Assembly (NCBI GenBank): GCA_003567575.1
Contig: PWZG01000183.1
Location: 1 to 6,631, forward strand
Origin: PVC group bacterium
Lineage (GTDB): Bacteria; Verrucomicrobiota; Kiritimatiellia; CAIKKV01; PXCX01
Direction of reading: 5' to 3'
Length of the DNA stretch: 6,631 nt
The notes beneath the pieces are model-generated. The model made no database searches, had not been told where the DNA came from, and saw only the letters and a list, made by a program, of their open reading frames with translations. The stretch's first letter is position 1. Every line of letters begins with the position of its first letter. Of the stretch, positions 1-6,502 are shown one piece after another. The translations under genes and the position numbers were made by a program.

Positions 1-2651
1 CGAGGTCCCAGGCGCCGGAAATCGGGTTTTACCGATAACGTCGTCAACCCGCTTTCGTCGGCGCGGAAACGTACCGTCTTGATATTGAGTTCATCTACAA
101 TCAACTCATCGAGGTCGCGCAATCCGCTCAGCAAACCGGTATCGCGCGTCACAACATCCAATTGCGGAAGCGGTTGGCGTACCTTAAGGTTATGTTCGGC
201 CCGCAGCAATCGGCCCAGGCGGACTACCGTCATCACGGCATGCATCCGGCGATTGAGAGTCGCATCGCCGGACGCTCCCGCGCCGGTCGGATAATCGCAG
301 AGATGCACCGATTCGGGATCGTCCTCGTCGCGTAATCCCTGGTACATGGCCTCGGAAAAAAACGGTAGAAACGGCGCGCATATCAGCGAAAGCTGTTTGA
401 GTACCTCGTGCAAGGTTTCATAAGCGGCTGCTTTATCGTCATCGTTACGACTTTTCCAAAAACGCCGCCGGCTGCGCCGGATATACCAATTGGTCAGATC
501 GTCGACAAACCCGACCAACGGCCGGACCGCCCTTTGCAAATCGTAACGGTCCATGGCTTCGGTAACTTCGACGGCCAACTCCTGCAAGGCGCCACGGATC
601 CAATGATCCAGGACATTGTCCGATCCCGCCGCATCAGGCCGTCGCTGTGCCGGGGTCCAGCCGTCGATTCGGGCATAGGTCGCGAAAAAAGAATTGGCAT
701 GCCACAACGGCAACAGGATATGCCGCAGAATATCACGTACACCGCTCTCCGAGAAACGTAAATCCGCCGCGTGAACCACCGGCGAATGCATCATGTACAA
801 CCGGATCGCATCCGCGCCGTAGGTATCCAGCATCTTTCTGGGATCGGGATAATTTTTCAGCCGTTTACTCATCTTGCGCCCGTCTTCCGCCAATACCAGG
901 CCGTTGACGATCACATGCCGGTACGCCGGCCGATCGAATAACGCGGTCGCAAGCACGGCCAGCGTATAAAACCAGCCGCGCGTCTGATCCAGACCTTCCG
1001 CGATGAAATCCGCCGGGAAATGGCGTTCGAACCATTCCTTATTCTCGAACGGATAATGATTCTGCGCATACGGCATCGCACCGCTTTCGAACCAGCAATC
1101 GAGCACTTCTGGTACACGGCGTAACGGGGCGCCACCCTGTGCCGACGGAATTTCGATGGCATCCACATAATGCTTGTGCAAATCCGTTACTTTCACTCCG
1201 CTACGTTCTTCCAGCTCGGCAATGGATCCGATGCAAACCACCTCGCGCCCGTCTTCCGAACGCCATAACGGCAACGGCGCACCCCAGTACCGGTTACGCG
1301 AAATCGCCCAGTCGCGCGCCTGCTCCAACCATTTACCGAACCGGCCATCGCGCAAGTGTTCCGGCATCCAATGGACCTGGCGATTCAATTCCGTCAACCG
1401 TTCGCGCAAAATTTCCACCTTCATGAACCAGGTCGACACGGCGCGGTAAATCAGCGGCTGATCACAACGCCAGCAATGCGGGTAACTGTGAACCAGGGTC
1501 GATTGATGAACCAGGGCGCCCTCCTGCTTGAGACGCCGCACGATATCGCCATCGGCGGATTTCACCTCGCGACCGGCATAATCGGATACGTCCGCCGTGA
1601 ACCGGCCCTCTTCATCCACCGGACAGACCGACGGTATCCCCTGCTCCATACCGGCACGGTAATCGTCTTCGCCGAATCCCGGCGCCATATGAACCAGACC
1701 GGTACCGTCGTCGGCGCCGACGAAATCCGCCGCAATAACCCGGAATGCCCCCGATTCAGCGCGGTCCGCGAAGTACGGGAACAGAGGAACATAGCGGCGG
1801 CCGACCAGTTGATCGGCGGCAACCGGTTCAACGGTGAGCCCGGAATTCTTTTGTTTGAAATATACCGGCATCCGCTTGCGTGCCAGGATGTAGGTCGTGT
1901 CGCCTTCCCTGACTTTCACATAGGGTATATCCCGGCCGACTGCAATGGCCATATTGGACGGCAGCGTCCACGGCGTCGTGGTCCACACCAGCAGATAAGA
2001 TTTCGGTTCGTCAACAAGACGCAGGCGCACCGTCACGGCCGGATCCTGCGTATCGCGATATCCCTGGTTGGTCTCGAAGTTGGATAAGGGCGTCGTACAC
2101 CGCGAACAATACGGTAGGATCTTGTTGCCCTCGTAAATCAAATCCTTTTTCCACAAGTCCTGAAACACCCACCAAATGGACTCCATATAATGCGCATCCA
2201 TCGTCTTGTAATCGCGATCGAAATCGACCCATCGGCCCATGCGGCTTACAATCTCACGCCATTCACGGGTGTGACGCAACACGATCGAGCGACAATGCTC
2301 GTTGAATTTATCGACTCCCAACGCCTCAATATCACGTTTGCCGCTCAGGCCCAGATCCTGTTCAACCTCGTATTCAACCGGTAGCCCGTGACAATCCCAG
2401 CCAAACCGTCGCTCGACGTAAGCGCCGCGCATGGTCTGGTAACGCGGGATCACATCCTTGATCGTGCCCGCCAGCAAGTGTCCATAGTGCGGTAATCCGG
2501 TGGCAAAAGGCGGGCCGTCGTAAAACACAAAGGTTCGTCCGCCGCGCCGTTGTTCCAGTGACCGCTCGAAAATGCGGCCGTGTTCCCAAAACTCCGTTAC
2601 CGCCTGTTCCATCTTCGGGAAATCGGGTTCCCGCCAATCGGTTAATCGCAT
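1..2651 (-). CDS. ileS: Isoleucyl-tRNA synthetase, eukaryotic-like type 2 (3' end outside window)
   Basis: Cytoplasmic class I enzyme that attaches isoleucine to tRNA-Ile and edits mischarged valine. The frame is open from ATG 2651 to the window edge (883 codons). About 150-200 C-terminal residues are probably missing, since family members are usually over 1000 aa. Visible motifs: HIGH box as HYGH (residues 55-58), GWDCHGLPVE just after it, CSRC (182-185) and CWRC (393-396) matching the first zinc site known in Thermus IleRS, Thr-rich editing peptide TTTPWTLPSN (224-233), editing box GTGLVHMAPGFGEDD (316-330), and KMSKR (593-597) followed by LKNYPDP. KMSKRLKNYPDP and the eukaryotic-like organisation mark type 2 rather than the E. 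coli type. A CxxC pair expected after 'PLPLW' for a second zinc is absent. Only a weak AGG precedes the start. It is transcribed divergently from the barrel gene. Identification is very secure. Confidence 0.97.
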   Translation of the reverse strand, partial: MRLTDWREPDFPKMEQAVTEFWEHGRIFERSLEQRRGGRTFVFYDGPPFATGLPHYGHLLAGTIKDVIPRYQTMRGAYVERRFGWDCHGLPVEYEVEQDLGLSGKRDIEALGVDKFNEHCRSIVLRHTREWREIVSRMGRWVDFDRDYKTMDAHYMESIWWVFQDLWKKDLIYEGNKILPYCSRCTTPLSNFETNQGYRDTQDPAVTVRLRLVDEPKSYLLVWTTTPWTLPSNMAIAVGRDIPYVKVREGDTTYILARKRMPVYFKQKNSGLTVEPVAADQLVGRRYVPLFPYFADRAESGAFRVIAADFVGADDGTGLVHMAPGFGEDDYRAGMEQGIPSVCPVDEEGRFTADVSDYAGREVKSADGDIVRRLKQEGALVHQSTLVHSYPHCWRCDQPLIYRAVSTWFMKVEILRERLTELNRQVHWMPEHLRDGRFGKWLEQARDWAISRNRYWGAPLPLWRSEDGREVVCIGSIAELEERSGVKVTDLHKHYVDAIEIPSAQGGAPLRRVPEVLDCWFESGAMPYAQNHYPFENKEWFERHFPADFIAEGLDQTRGWFYTLAVLATALFDRPAYRHVIVNGLVLAEDGRKMSKRLKNYPDPRKMLDTYGADAIRLYMMHSPVVHAADLRFSESGVRDILRHILLPLWHANSFFATYARIDGWTPAQRRPDAAGSDNVLDHWIRGALQELAVEVTEAMDRYDLQRAVRPLVGFVDDLTNWYIRRSRRRFWKSRNDDDKAAAYETLHEVLKQLSLICAPFLPFFSEAMYQGLRDEDDPESVHLCDYPTGAGASGDATLNRRMHAVMTVVRLGRLLRAEHNLKVRQPLPQLDVVTRDTGLLSGLRDLDELIVDELNIKTVRFRADESGLTTLSVKPDFRRLGP

Positions 2652-2686
2652 AAGTATATCGCCTGTTAACTACTGTTTGACTGACT

Positions 2687-2715
2687 GTTATACCAATTTT
2701 GCATGCCGGTAGCAA
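2687..2715 (-). promoter_or_regulatory. sigma70-like promoter of ileS
   Basis: Reading the minus strand, a -35 like TTGCTA (2715-2710) is followed after exactly 17 bp by TATAAC (2692-2687), preceded by TGG as in an extended -10. Transcription would begin near 2680, giving a leader of about 29 nt before the ileS ATG. No T-box or other structured leader fits in that length. This is motif matching only. Confidence 0.6.
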
Positions 2716-2745
2716 TCCGAAAGTGAATTAAAGAAATTGTAAGCG

Positions 2746-2775
2746 TTCACGGCTCAGGGGTTCACGTCTCAGAGG
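2746..2775. repeat. Two-copy 15-bp tandem repeat
   Basis: TTCACGGCTCAGGGG (2746-2760) is followed without a gap by TTCACGTCTCAGAGG (2761-2775), with 2 mismatches in 15, and then by a run of six T. It sits in the divergent ileS/barrel intergenic region. It may be a short remnant of a minisatellite or a pair of binding sites; the sequence does not decide between them. Confidence 0.7.
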
Positions 2776-2784
2776 TTTTTTAGG

Positions 2785-2800
2785 AATTTTCGTGAAAATT
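2785..2800. promoter_or_regulatory. 16-bp AT-rich palindrome, possible operator
   Basis: AATTTTCGTGAAAATT is symmetric in 7 of 8 base pairs; only the central pair fails. It lies between the divergent promoters of ileS and the barrel gene, upstream of both -35 boxes, as an operator for a dimeric regulator might. No T-run follows, so it is unlikely to be a terminator. The regulator is unknown. Confidence 0.35.
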
Positions 2801-2875
2801 GTCAATCCCGCGGCATGACTTGGCAATTATTTCCTTGTTTTTCGCCCAGCTTACAACCAGTCTGCTAAATTAAGG

Positions 2876-2904
2876 TTGCATCGTAAGCTTCTCTAGTGTA
2901 TAAA
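2876..2904 (+). promoter_or_regulatory. Promoter abutting the beta-barrel gene
   Basis: A weak -35 TTGCAT (2876-2881) is followed after 17 bp by TATAAA (2899-2904), which matches the -10 consensus at five of six positions. Only 8 nt separate the -10 from the ATG at 2913, so the predicted transcript would begin at about 2911 and be almost leaderless. No Shine-Dalgarno is present, which agrees with this. Confidence 0.5.
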
Positions 2905-2912
2905 TCACGGGT

Positions 2913-3446
2913 ATGAAAAACAAATACGTTTCTTGCCTGCTGTTGTTTGGAACGCTTACCATCATGCTGCCGGTTTGCTCCAGCGCGCGATCTCAAGCGA
3001 ATCTTGGTTTTTCCGTGCGTCGCCATGGCGAACACAGTAAGTTCGACGAGCTACCGTTCGGGAAACGCGACCATTCGCTTGGGATCGATTACGAATTTCA
3101 CGAATCGACCGCCTTCTGGCAATTCGGGCTCTCTTACACGCCCGATTTAAGCATTAAAGACGGCGAAACAGAAGCTCCGGACTATGCCTTGACGCCGACA
3201 ATCAACCTGATCGCCAAGGACAATATGTATCATGGCGGTATCGGCATTGCCTCGACATATTCCGATATCGACGGCGGCGAATGGACATCCGTTTACTGGC
3301 AATTCATTCTGGGATTCCGATTCGATATCTCCAAACGATTGTCGCTTTCGGCTTACGGATACTATCCATTCAAACGCTGGGGTGAATTAGCTGACTTCCG
3401 TTTCAAGGACGTGGAATACGGACTGCGCATCGGCGCCGGCTTCTAA
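2913..3446 (+). CDS. Small outer-membrane beta-barrel protein (hypothetical)
   Basis: 177-aa exported protein; I do not recognise a named family. Residues 1-29 form a Sec signal peptide: MKNK, hydrophobic core YVSCLLLFGTLTIMLPVC, likely cleavage after SQA (29). The rest can be read as eight amphipathic beta strands, roughly 30-37, 54-63, 66-78, 91-104, 105-119, 125-140, 143-153 and 166-177. The protein ends GLRIGAGF; a terminal Phe preceded by alternating hydrophobic residues is the usual BAM recognition signal of outer-membrane barrels. Size and strand count match the small eight-strand OmpA/OmpW-like or PagP-like class, but no catalytic motif is visible. The start is fixed by the signal peptide, although there is no Shine-Dalgarno. 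It is a single-gene unit, convergent with the rsmE operon, whose last gene ends 35 bp away. The function is unknown; the barrel fold is inferred. Confidence 0.85.
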   Translation: MKNKYVSCLLLFGTLTIMLPVCSSARSQANLGFSVRRHGEHSKFDELPFGKRDHSLGIDYEFHESTAFWQFGLSYTPDLSIKDGETEAPDYALTPTINLIAKDNMYHGGIGIASTYSDIDGGEWTSVYWQFILGFRFDISKRLSLSAYGYYPFKRWGELADFRFKDVEYGLRIGAGF

Positions 3447-3481
3447 CTGGCGGTCTATCCATGGGTTTGGCAACGGACGTG

Positions 3482-3628
3482 TCACGGTTTCGCCGACGTC
3501 AACCAGCGCCGTATACGCCACCACAGGAATTGTAACTGTTGCTTCCACGTAGGTCGTTGCGGCCGCGGCGGTGAAGGTTTGTTTCCGATGCCGCCGGCAC
3601 GCATGTAATCGCGATCCGCTAAACCCAT
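3482..3628 (-). CDS. 48-aa cationic Trp-rich small protein with N-terminal GLADRDYMR motif
   Basis: Short open frame from ATG 3628 to TGA 3484-3482, lying 5 nt after the rsmE stop. AGGAG (3643-3639), inside the last rsmE codons, is its Shine-Dalgarno at 10-nt spacing, so translational coupling is likely. The product starts MGLADRDYMR, has a Gly/Pro-rich linker (residues 12-26) and ends in a tryptophan- and arginine-rich segment, QLQFLWWRIRRWL (31-43). Ten Lys/Arg against two Asp give a net charge near +8. The 'GL-DRDYM/Y-R' start resembles, from memory, an N-terminal motif of some bacterial small proteins and rhomboid-type membrane proteins; this is recollection, not a search. The tail could lie on the inner membrane or bind nucleic acid. 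The function is unknown. Good ribosome binding, operon position and a familiar motif argue that it is real. Confidence 0.68.
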   Translation of the reverse strand: MGLADRDYMRAGGIGNKPSPPRPQRPTWKQQLQFLWWRIRRWLTSAKP

Positions 3629-3633
3629 AACGT

Positions 3634-4404
3634 TCATTCTCCTTTCTTCAGTTGATTACGCAATTCCAATTCATAACCGATCATGCACAACGCCGCCAGC
3701 GCGGCGGTTTCGACCCGCAATATCCGTGGTCCAAGACTTATCGGCGTCATACCGGCGGATCGTAAACGATCGGTTTCGTCCGGCGTAAAATCGCCTTCCG
3801 GTCCGATAAATAAAGCCATCAACCCTTGATGGCCGCCCCTTCCTTCGAACACCCGCCGCAGCGGCACGGTATCCGCTTCCAGTGACCCGTAAATTCCGGA
3901 CAGAGCCCGGTTGGCAAGGTGTGTCATGGCCGTCTCGAAGGTCACCGGCGCACCGATTTCAGGAACCGTTGCCATACCGCATTGGCGCGCGGCCTCCTGG
4001 GCAAGGCGACGCCAGCGCGACAACCGGTTACCGGCCCGGCGCGATTCCGTCGGCCGCACGATACACCGTTCACTAACCAACGGCACGATTTCCGTAACCC
4101 CAAATTCGGTCGCCTTCTCGACCAGCCAATCCATGCGCGATGCCTTGGGAATCGCCTGAAACAATACGACGGGAAGCGGCGCGGCCGTGCGCGCAACATC
4201 CCCTTGAATCGGTCGCAGCCGGGCGACGCCGTCGACCGGATCAACCGTAAACCGTGCCTGGCCGCCGCGGCCGCAGCCGTCGAAGACGGCTAGGGTCGCC
4301 CCGTCCTTTACACGTAACACGCGTAGTAATCGTTCCAGTTCGCCGCTCGCCGGTTGGAATTCCGGTTCATCCCACGATTGCGGTTCGATGCGACAACGAT
4401 ACAT
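3634..4404 (-). CDS. rsmE: 16S rRNA (uracil-1498-N3)-methyltransferase RsmE
   Basis: 256-aa SPOUT-class enzyme that uses S-adenosylmethionine to methylate U1498 of 16S rRNA in the assembled 30S subunit; it acts as a dimer. The N-terminal PUA-like part is seen in LLRVLRVKDGATLAVFDGCG (26-45). The knot domain is diagnostic: KASRMDWLVEKATEFGVTEI (87-106), SERC (111-114), GPEGDF (201-206) and LGPRILRVETAALAAL (224-239), the last two forming the cofactor-binding trefoil knot. Length is slightly above the 243 aa of E. coli. The His usually seen just before VLR (NHIGRVLR in E. coli) is missing here (ELERLLRVLR). The frame is open upstream to 4686, but ATG 4404 is chosen because homologous sequence begins there, AAAGGA (4419-4414) sits 9 nt before it, and an earlier start would overlap the glycosyltransferase. 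It is third in the operon. Confidence 0.95.
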   Translation of the reverse strand: MYRCRIEPQSWDEPEFQPASGELERLLRVLRVKDGATLAVFDGCGRGGQARFTVDPVDGVARLRPIQGDVARTAAPLPVVLFQAIPKASRMDWLVEKATEFGVTEIVPLVSERCIVRPTESRRAGNRLSRWRRLAQEAARQCGMATVPEIGAPVTFETAMTHLANRALSGIYGSLEADTVPLRRVFEGRGGHQGLMALFIGPEGDFTPDETDRLRSAGMTPISLGPRILRVETAALAALCMIGYELELRNQLKKGE

Positions 4405-4417
4405 TCTCGATATTCCT

Positions 4418-5608
4418 TTAGCCAAGCGCCGCCAGAAACCGTTGATCAATGGCGGACCAGTCGTATTCGCGTAATACATATCGGCGACCGGCTTCTCCCA
4501 TGCAGCGTCGCAGATCCGGTTGCGCCAGCAGCAGTTGCAGCGCTTCCTCGAATTCGGCGTAATCGCCGAACCATAACCCGCCGCCGGCACGCCGACAATG
4601 CCACGGTAAAACATCGCCGCGAGCATGAACCAACGCCGGCGTCCCGGCCAGCCAGGCTTCCAGCAAAACAATCCCGAAACTCTCATTGACCGACGGATGA
4701 CAGAAGGCCAAAGCGCCGGTCATGACGGCATGTTTCCTTTCTTCCGTAACGAATCCCAGGTCAATTACCGCCGCCGCCAATGCCGGTGGCGGTTCAACCT
4801 GTCCGGTACCCGTCAACACCAATTTCAAATCGCTGCCGGTACGCCTGCGAAATACATCCAGGTAGGCCAACAACAACGACGTCCCCTTAAGCGGTTCGCG
4901 GCGGCCGCAATACAACAGATAAGGAAACGCTAAATCCTGTGCCGGCGCCGGTTTAAAGGGTGTCAGGCCCATGCCGACCACATGTCCGCTACCGGCGGAC
5001 AGATCGTACAACCGGCACGCCAAATCACGCTCGGGTTCACTGTTGAAAATGATCCCGCCTACCGAGGCAAACAAAGTGCGCACGGCGTTCAAGCGGGCGA
5101 ACGGTTCGTCATGCAAACAGGGGACAATCCGCGTTTTACGACCGGCAACCGCGGCAACCGCATGCACCAACGCCAGCAGATACGGCCCAGTCACCACCGC
5201 ATCCAGCGACGGCAACAACTCACGTAACCGGCCACACAGCGCCGTGCTATTGGGACCATTCGCCAACCAGTCGGTCTCCTCGTCAGCCGTTAAGCGGGCG
5301 CCACGACCGATCCGTTCCTGTAATCGATGAAAACGATCGGCATCCCGGTTGCCGTCGACAGGGAAAAATTCCACCGGTAAACCCGATATATCGCGACGGC
5401 CGGACGGTTCGGTGTTTTGCCAGCTTACATGATCCCGCGCGCACGTTGTCAGGAAAACCGTCTCCACTCCCTCCAGCAGGGCGCGACGCGCCAACTGTTC
5501 CAGTAGAATTTCGGCGCCGCCGGTGGCGCCACAACCGGTCAGTCGCGGGCTGACAACGGCAATCCGCCGCGGCACACGACGGGAAACAGCAGCGGTTTTA
5601 GCAGGCAT
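4418..5608 (-). CDS. GT4-type (GT-B fold) glycosyltransferase, surface polysaccharide
   Basis: 396-aa cytoplasmic or membrane-peripheral transferase that moves a sugar from a nucleotide donor to a glycan acceptor; donor and acceptor cannot be read from the sequence. The N-terminal Rossmann half has RIAVVSPRLTGCGATGGAE (15-33), where the Gly-rich loop plus GGAE is typical of family 4. LHDEP (165-169) lies between the halves. The C-terminal half has YCGRREPLKGTSLLL (233-247) and the EX7E motif E309-SFGIVLL-E317 within HPSVNESFGIVLLEAW, which contacts the donor nucleotide. No membrane helix or signal is seen. ATG 5608 overlaps the stop of the preceding gene by one base (TGATG), with AAGGAG (5621-5616) 7 nt before it. 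A TTG at 5611 is possible but sits too near the ribosome site. Its neighbour upstream suggests an O-antigen or similar pathway. Confidence 0.88.
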   Translation of the reverse strand: MPAKTAAVSRRVPRRIAVVSPRLTGCGATGGAEILLEQLARRALLEGVETVFLTTCARDHVSWQNTEPSGRRDISGLPVEFFPVDGNRDADRFHRLQERIGRGARLTADEETDWLANGPNSTALCGRLRELLPSLDAVVTGPYLLALVHAVAAVAGRKTRIVPCLHDEPFARLNAVRTLFASVGGIIFNSEPERDLACRLYDLSAGSGHVVGMGLTPFKPAPAQDLAFPYLLYCGRREPLKGTSLLLAYLDVFRRRTGSDLKLVLTGTGQVEPPPALAAAVIDLGFVTEERKHAVMTGALAFCHPSVNESFGIVLLEAWLAGTPALVHARGDVLPWHCRRAGGGLWFGDYAEFEEALQLLLAQPDLRRCMGEAGRRYVLREYDWSAIDQRFLAALG

Positions 5609-6096
5609 CAAGGGGCTCCTTGCTCTGCCTCACCCTTTTCCAGCTCGGCAATGCGGGCTTCGAGTTTCTCGATTCTTTCGCGGTATAAACGGTCGGTTTC
5701 CTCGATCGCGGCCAGCAGTAAACCGTTGATCTGATTCTGTTGCGACCACAAGCGATAGGTGTAAAACTTCAATAACTTCCAGAGGCCGCGTTTGAAACCC
5801 ACCAGCGGACGGGCAAACCAGCGACGACGTTCGCTAATGACGTAATCGTTAATATCAACCTGAACCGCATCACGCATGCATTCCAAATATCGTTCCAGAA
5901 ATGTTTCATCGCCACGCAGGTTTTCCAGGTTATACCGTTCCGCCAATGCAATCCGGGCGTCGTTATACACCCCGGCGGCACGTTTTTCGGCCACCGTCTC
6001 GCGAATACGAGCCATAATCGCCTCGCTATCGACACCGTCGGCGCCGATATCGAATATCGTTGCGCCGTTTTCAGGATTCTTACTATCGGAATTCAT
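5608..6096 (-). CDS. Coiled-coil protein resembling the N-terminal region of O-antigen methyltransferases
   Basis: 162 aa, no catalytic domain visible. Order of parts: an acidic start with VDSEAIMARIRETV (22-35); a helical middle; a basic, aromatic stretch ISERRRWFARPLVGFKRGLW (87-106) running into KLLKFYTYRLWSQQNQIN (107-124), which looks like an amphipathic surface-membrane helix; and a charged heptad-like coiled coil from about 128 to 156. In my recollection, an 'IMxxIR ... ShR/KR ... Q--N--ll' layout is found in front of methyltransferase or glycosyltransferase domains of O-antigen synthesis proteins; here it stands alone and is followed at once by a GT4 gene. A scaffold or membrane-docking role for that enzyme is an inference. 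ATG 6096 is preferred over TTG 6132, because TTG 6132 forms part of the predicted -35 box. No Shine-Dalgarno is seen. It is the first gene of the operon. Confidence 0.75.
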   Translation of the reverse strand: MNSDSKNPENGATIFDIGADGVDSEAIMARIRETVAEKRAAGVYNDARIALAERYNLENLRGDETFLERYLECMRDAVQVDINDYVISERRRWFARPLVGFKRGLWKLLKFYTYRLWSQQNQINGLLLAAIEETDRLYRERIEKLEARIAELEKGEAEQGAP

Positions 6097-6103
6097 GGCA
6101 CCG

Positions 6104-6132
6104 ATTGTGCGACAAACGGCGTCTGAAGTCAA
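6104..6132 (-). promoter_or_regulatory. Promoter of the four-gene glycosyltransferase-rsmE operon
   Basis: On the minus strand, TTGACT (6132-6127; five of six matches to the -35 consensus) is followed after 17 bp by CACAAT (6109-6104; four of six to the -10). Only 7 nt separate the -10 from the ATG at 6096, so the predicted start is at or next to the A of ATG and the mRNA would be leaderless. The other three genes show no promoter between them. Confidence 0.55.
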
Positions 6133-6143
6133 CTACAGAACTG

Positions 6144-6174
6144 ATGCCGGGCGCATATCACTGCCGTCCGGCAT
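6144..6174. repeat. GC-rich inverted repeat upstream of the operon promoter
   Basis: ATGCCGG (6144-6150) and CCGGCAT (6168-6174) are perfect 7-bp arms around 17 bp. The right arm also belongs to a tighter palindrome, TGCCGTCCGGCA (6162-6173; 5-bp arms, 2-bp centre). There is no T-run on either side, so a terminator is unlikely. It lies 12 bp upstream of the -35 box, where an activator or other regulator could bind. Confidence 0.4.
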
Positions 6175-6205
6175 TCCCTCGTATGAATCAATAGCGTGCG
6201 CTCAA

Positions 6206-6222
6206 CGGGCGGAATGCGCCCG
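6206..6222. repeat. Short GC hairpin at the edge of the repeat array
   Basis: CGGGCG (6206-6211) pairs with CGCCCG (6217-6222) around a 5-nt loop, GAATG. It lies a few bases before the first array unit at 6231. No T-run follows on either strand. It could mark the boundary of the repeat element or be chance. Confidence 0.35.
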
Positions 6223-6230
6223 GAAATCCG

Positions 6231-6329
6231 AATGACGAAATACCCAAACCAAAAGGAAGCACGAATGACGAAATACCCAAGCACGAAGGAAGCACGAATG
6301 ACGAAATACCCAAGCACGAAGGAAATCCT
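6231..6329. repeat. Left tandem array, three 33-bp units
   Basis: Three head-to-tail units of 33 bp start at 6231, 6264 and 6297, each beginning AATGACGAAATACCCAA. The second is the cleanest; the first differs near positions 18-23 of the unit and the third in its last four bases. The core is made of AATGACGAAA, TACCCAA, GCACGAA and GGA words. Repeats of this A/G-rich 'CGAA' kind are scattered in many environmental bacterial genomes. Translations of the array are periodic (MTKYPSTKEAR) and are not genes. Confidence 0.9.
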
Positions 6330-6502
6330 AAATCCGAAACACCGAAATCCGAAAAAAAGAACAAAGCGAAAATCCGACGTGTCGCGGCATCTTGTCCTGC
6401 GTAGCTGATGCGTAGAAGGAAGCGTGTAAACGGAAGCCCGAATGGCCGAAACCGGAATGACGAACAGTCTGGCCAAAGGCGTGTCTCCTTGTTTTTAGCT
6501 TA
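6330..6502. other. Spacer between the inverted arrays, no gene seen
   Basis: About 170 bp. The left third (6330-6374) is a decayed continuation of the array built of CCGAAA words (AAATCCGAAACACCGAAATC). The right third, about 6415-6460, also has related words (GGAAGC, CCGAATG, GGAATGACGAA). The middle (about 6375-6415) looks unique, with only weak short inverted repeats. No coding frame with a ribosome site and no RNA gene is recognised. Confidence 0.6.

Noticed and set aside
1356..2087. 243-aa plus-strand frame
   Set aside because: It lies wholly antisense to the conserved editing and catalytic regions of ileS and shows no domain; long shadow frames are common opposite GC-rich genes.
2821..2840. 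sigma54 promoter (TTGGCA element)
   Set aside because: The required GC at the -12 position with correct spacing is missing.
2913..2978. Possible lipoprotein lipobox at Cys22 of the barrel protein
   Set aside because: The preceding residues LPV do not fit the L-[AS]-[GA]-C pattern, and an SQA cleavage site further on suits signal peptidase I.
3634..4686. 350-aa version of RsmE with a 94-residue N-terminal extension
   Set aside because: The extension overlaps the glycosyltransferase in another frame and looks random; a Shine-Dalgarno and the family start support ATG 4404.
6196..6408. 70-aa plus-strand frame with MTKYPSTKEAR repeats
   Set aside because: It is the other strand's translation of the same 33-bp repeat units; there is no ribosome site or non-repeat domain.
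6129..6476. 115-aa minus-strand frame rich in FVLGYFVIRASF repeats
   Set aside because: The periodic hydrophobic protein is only the translation of the left tandem array, and the frame runs into the operon promoter; there is no ribosome site.
6471..6496. Intrinsic terminator (AAGG/CCTT stem before a T-run)
   Set aside because: The perfect stem is only four base pairs and weak; too little to call.
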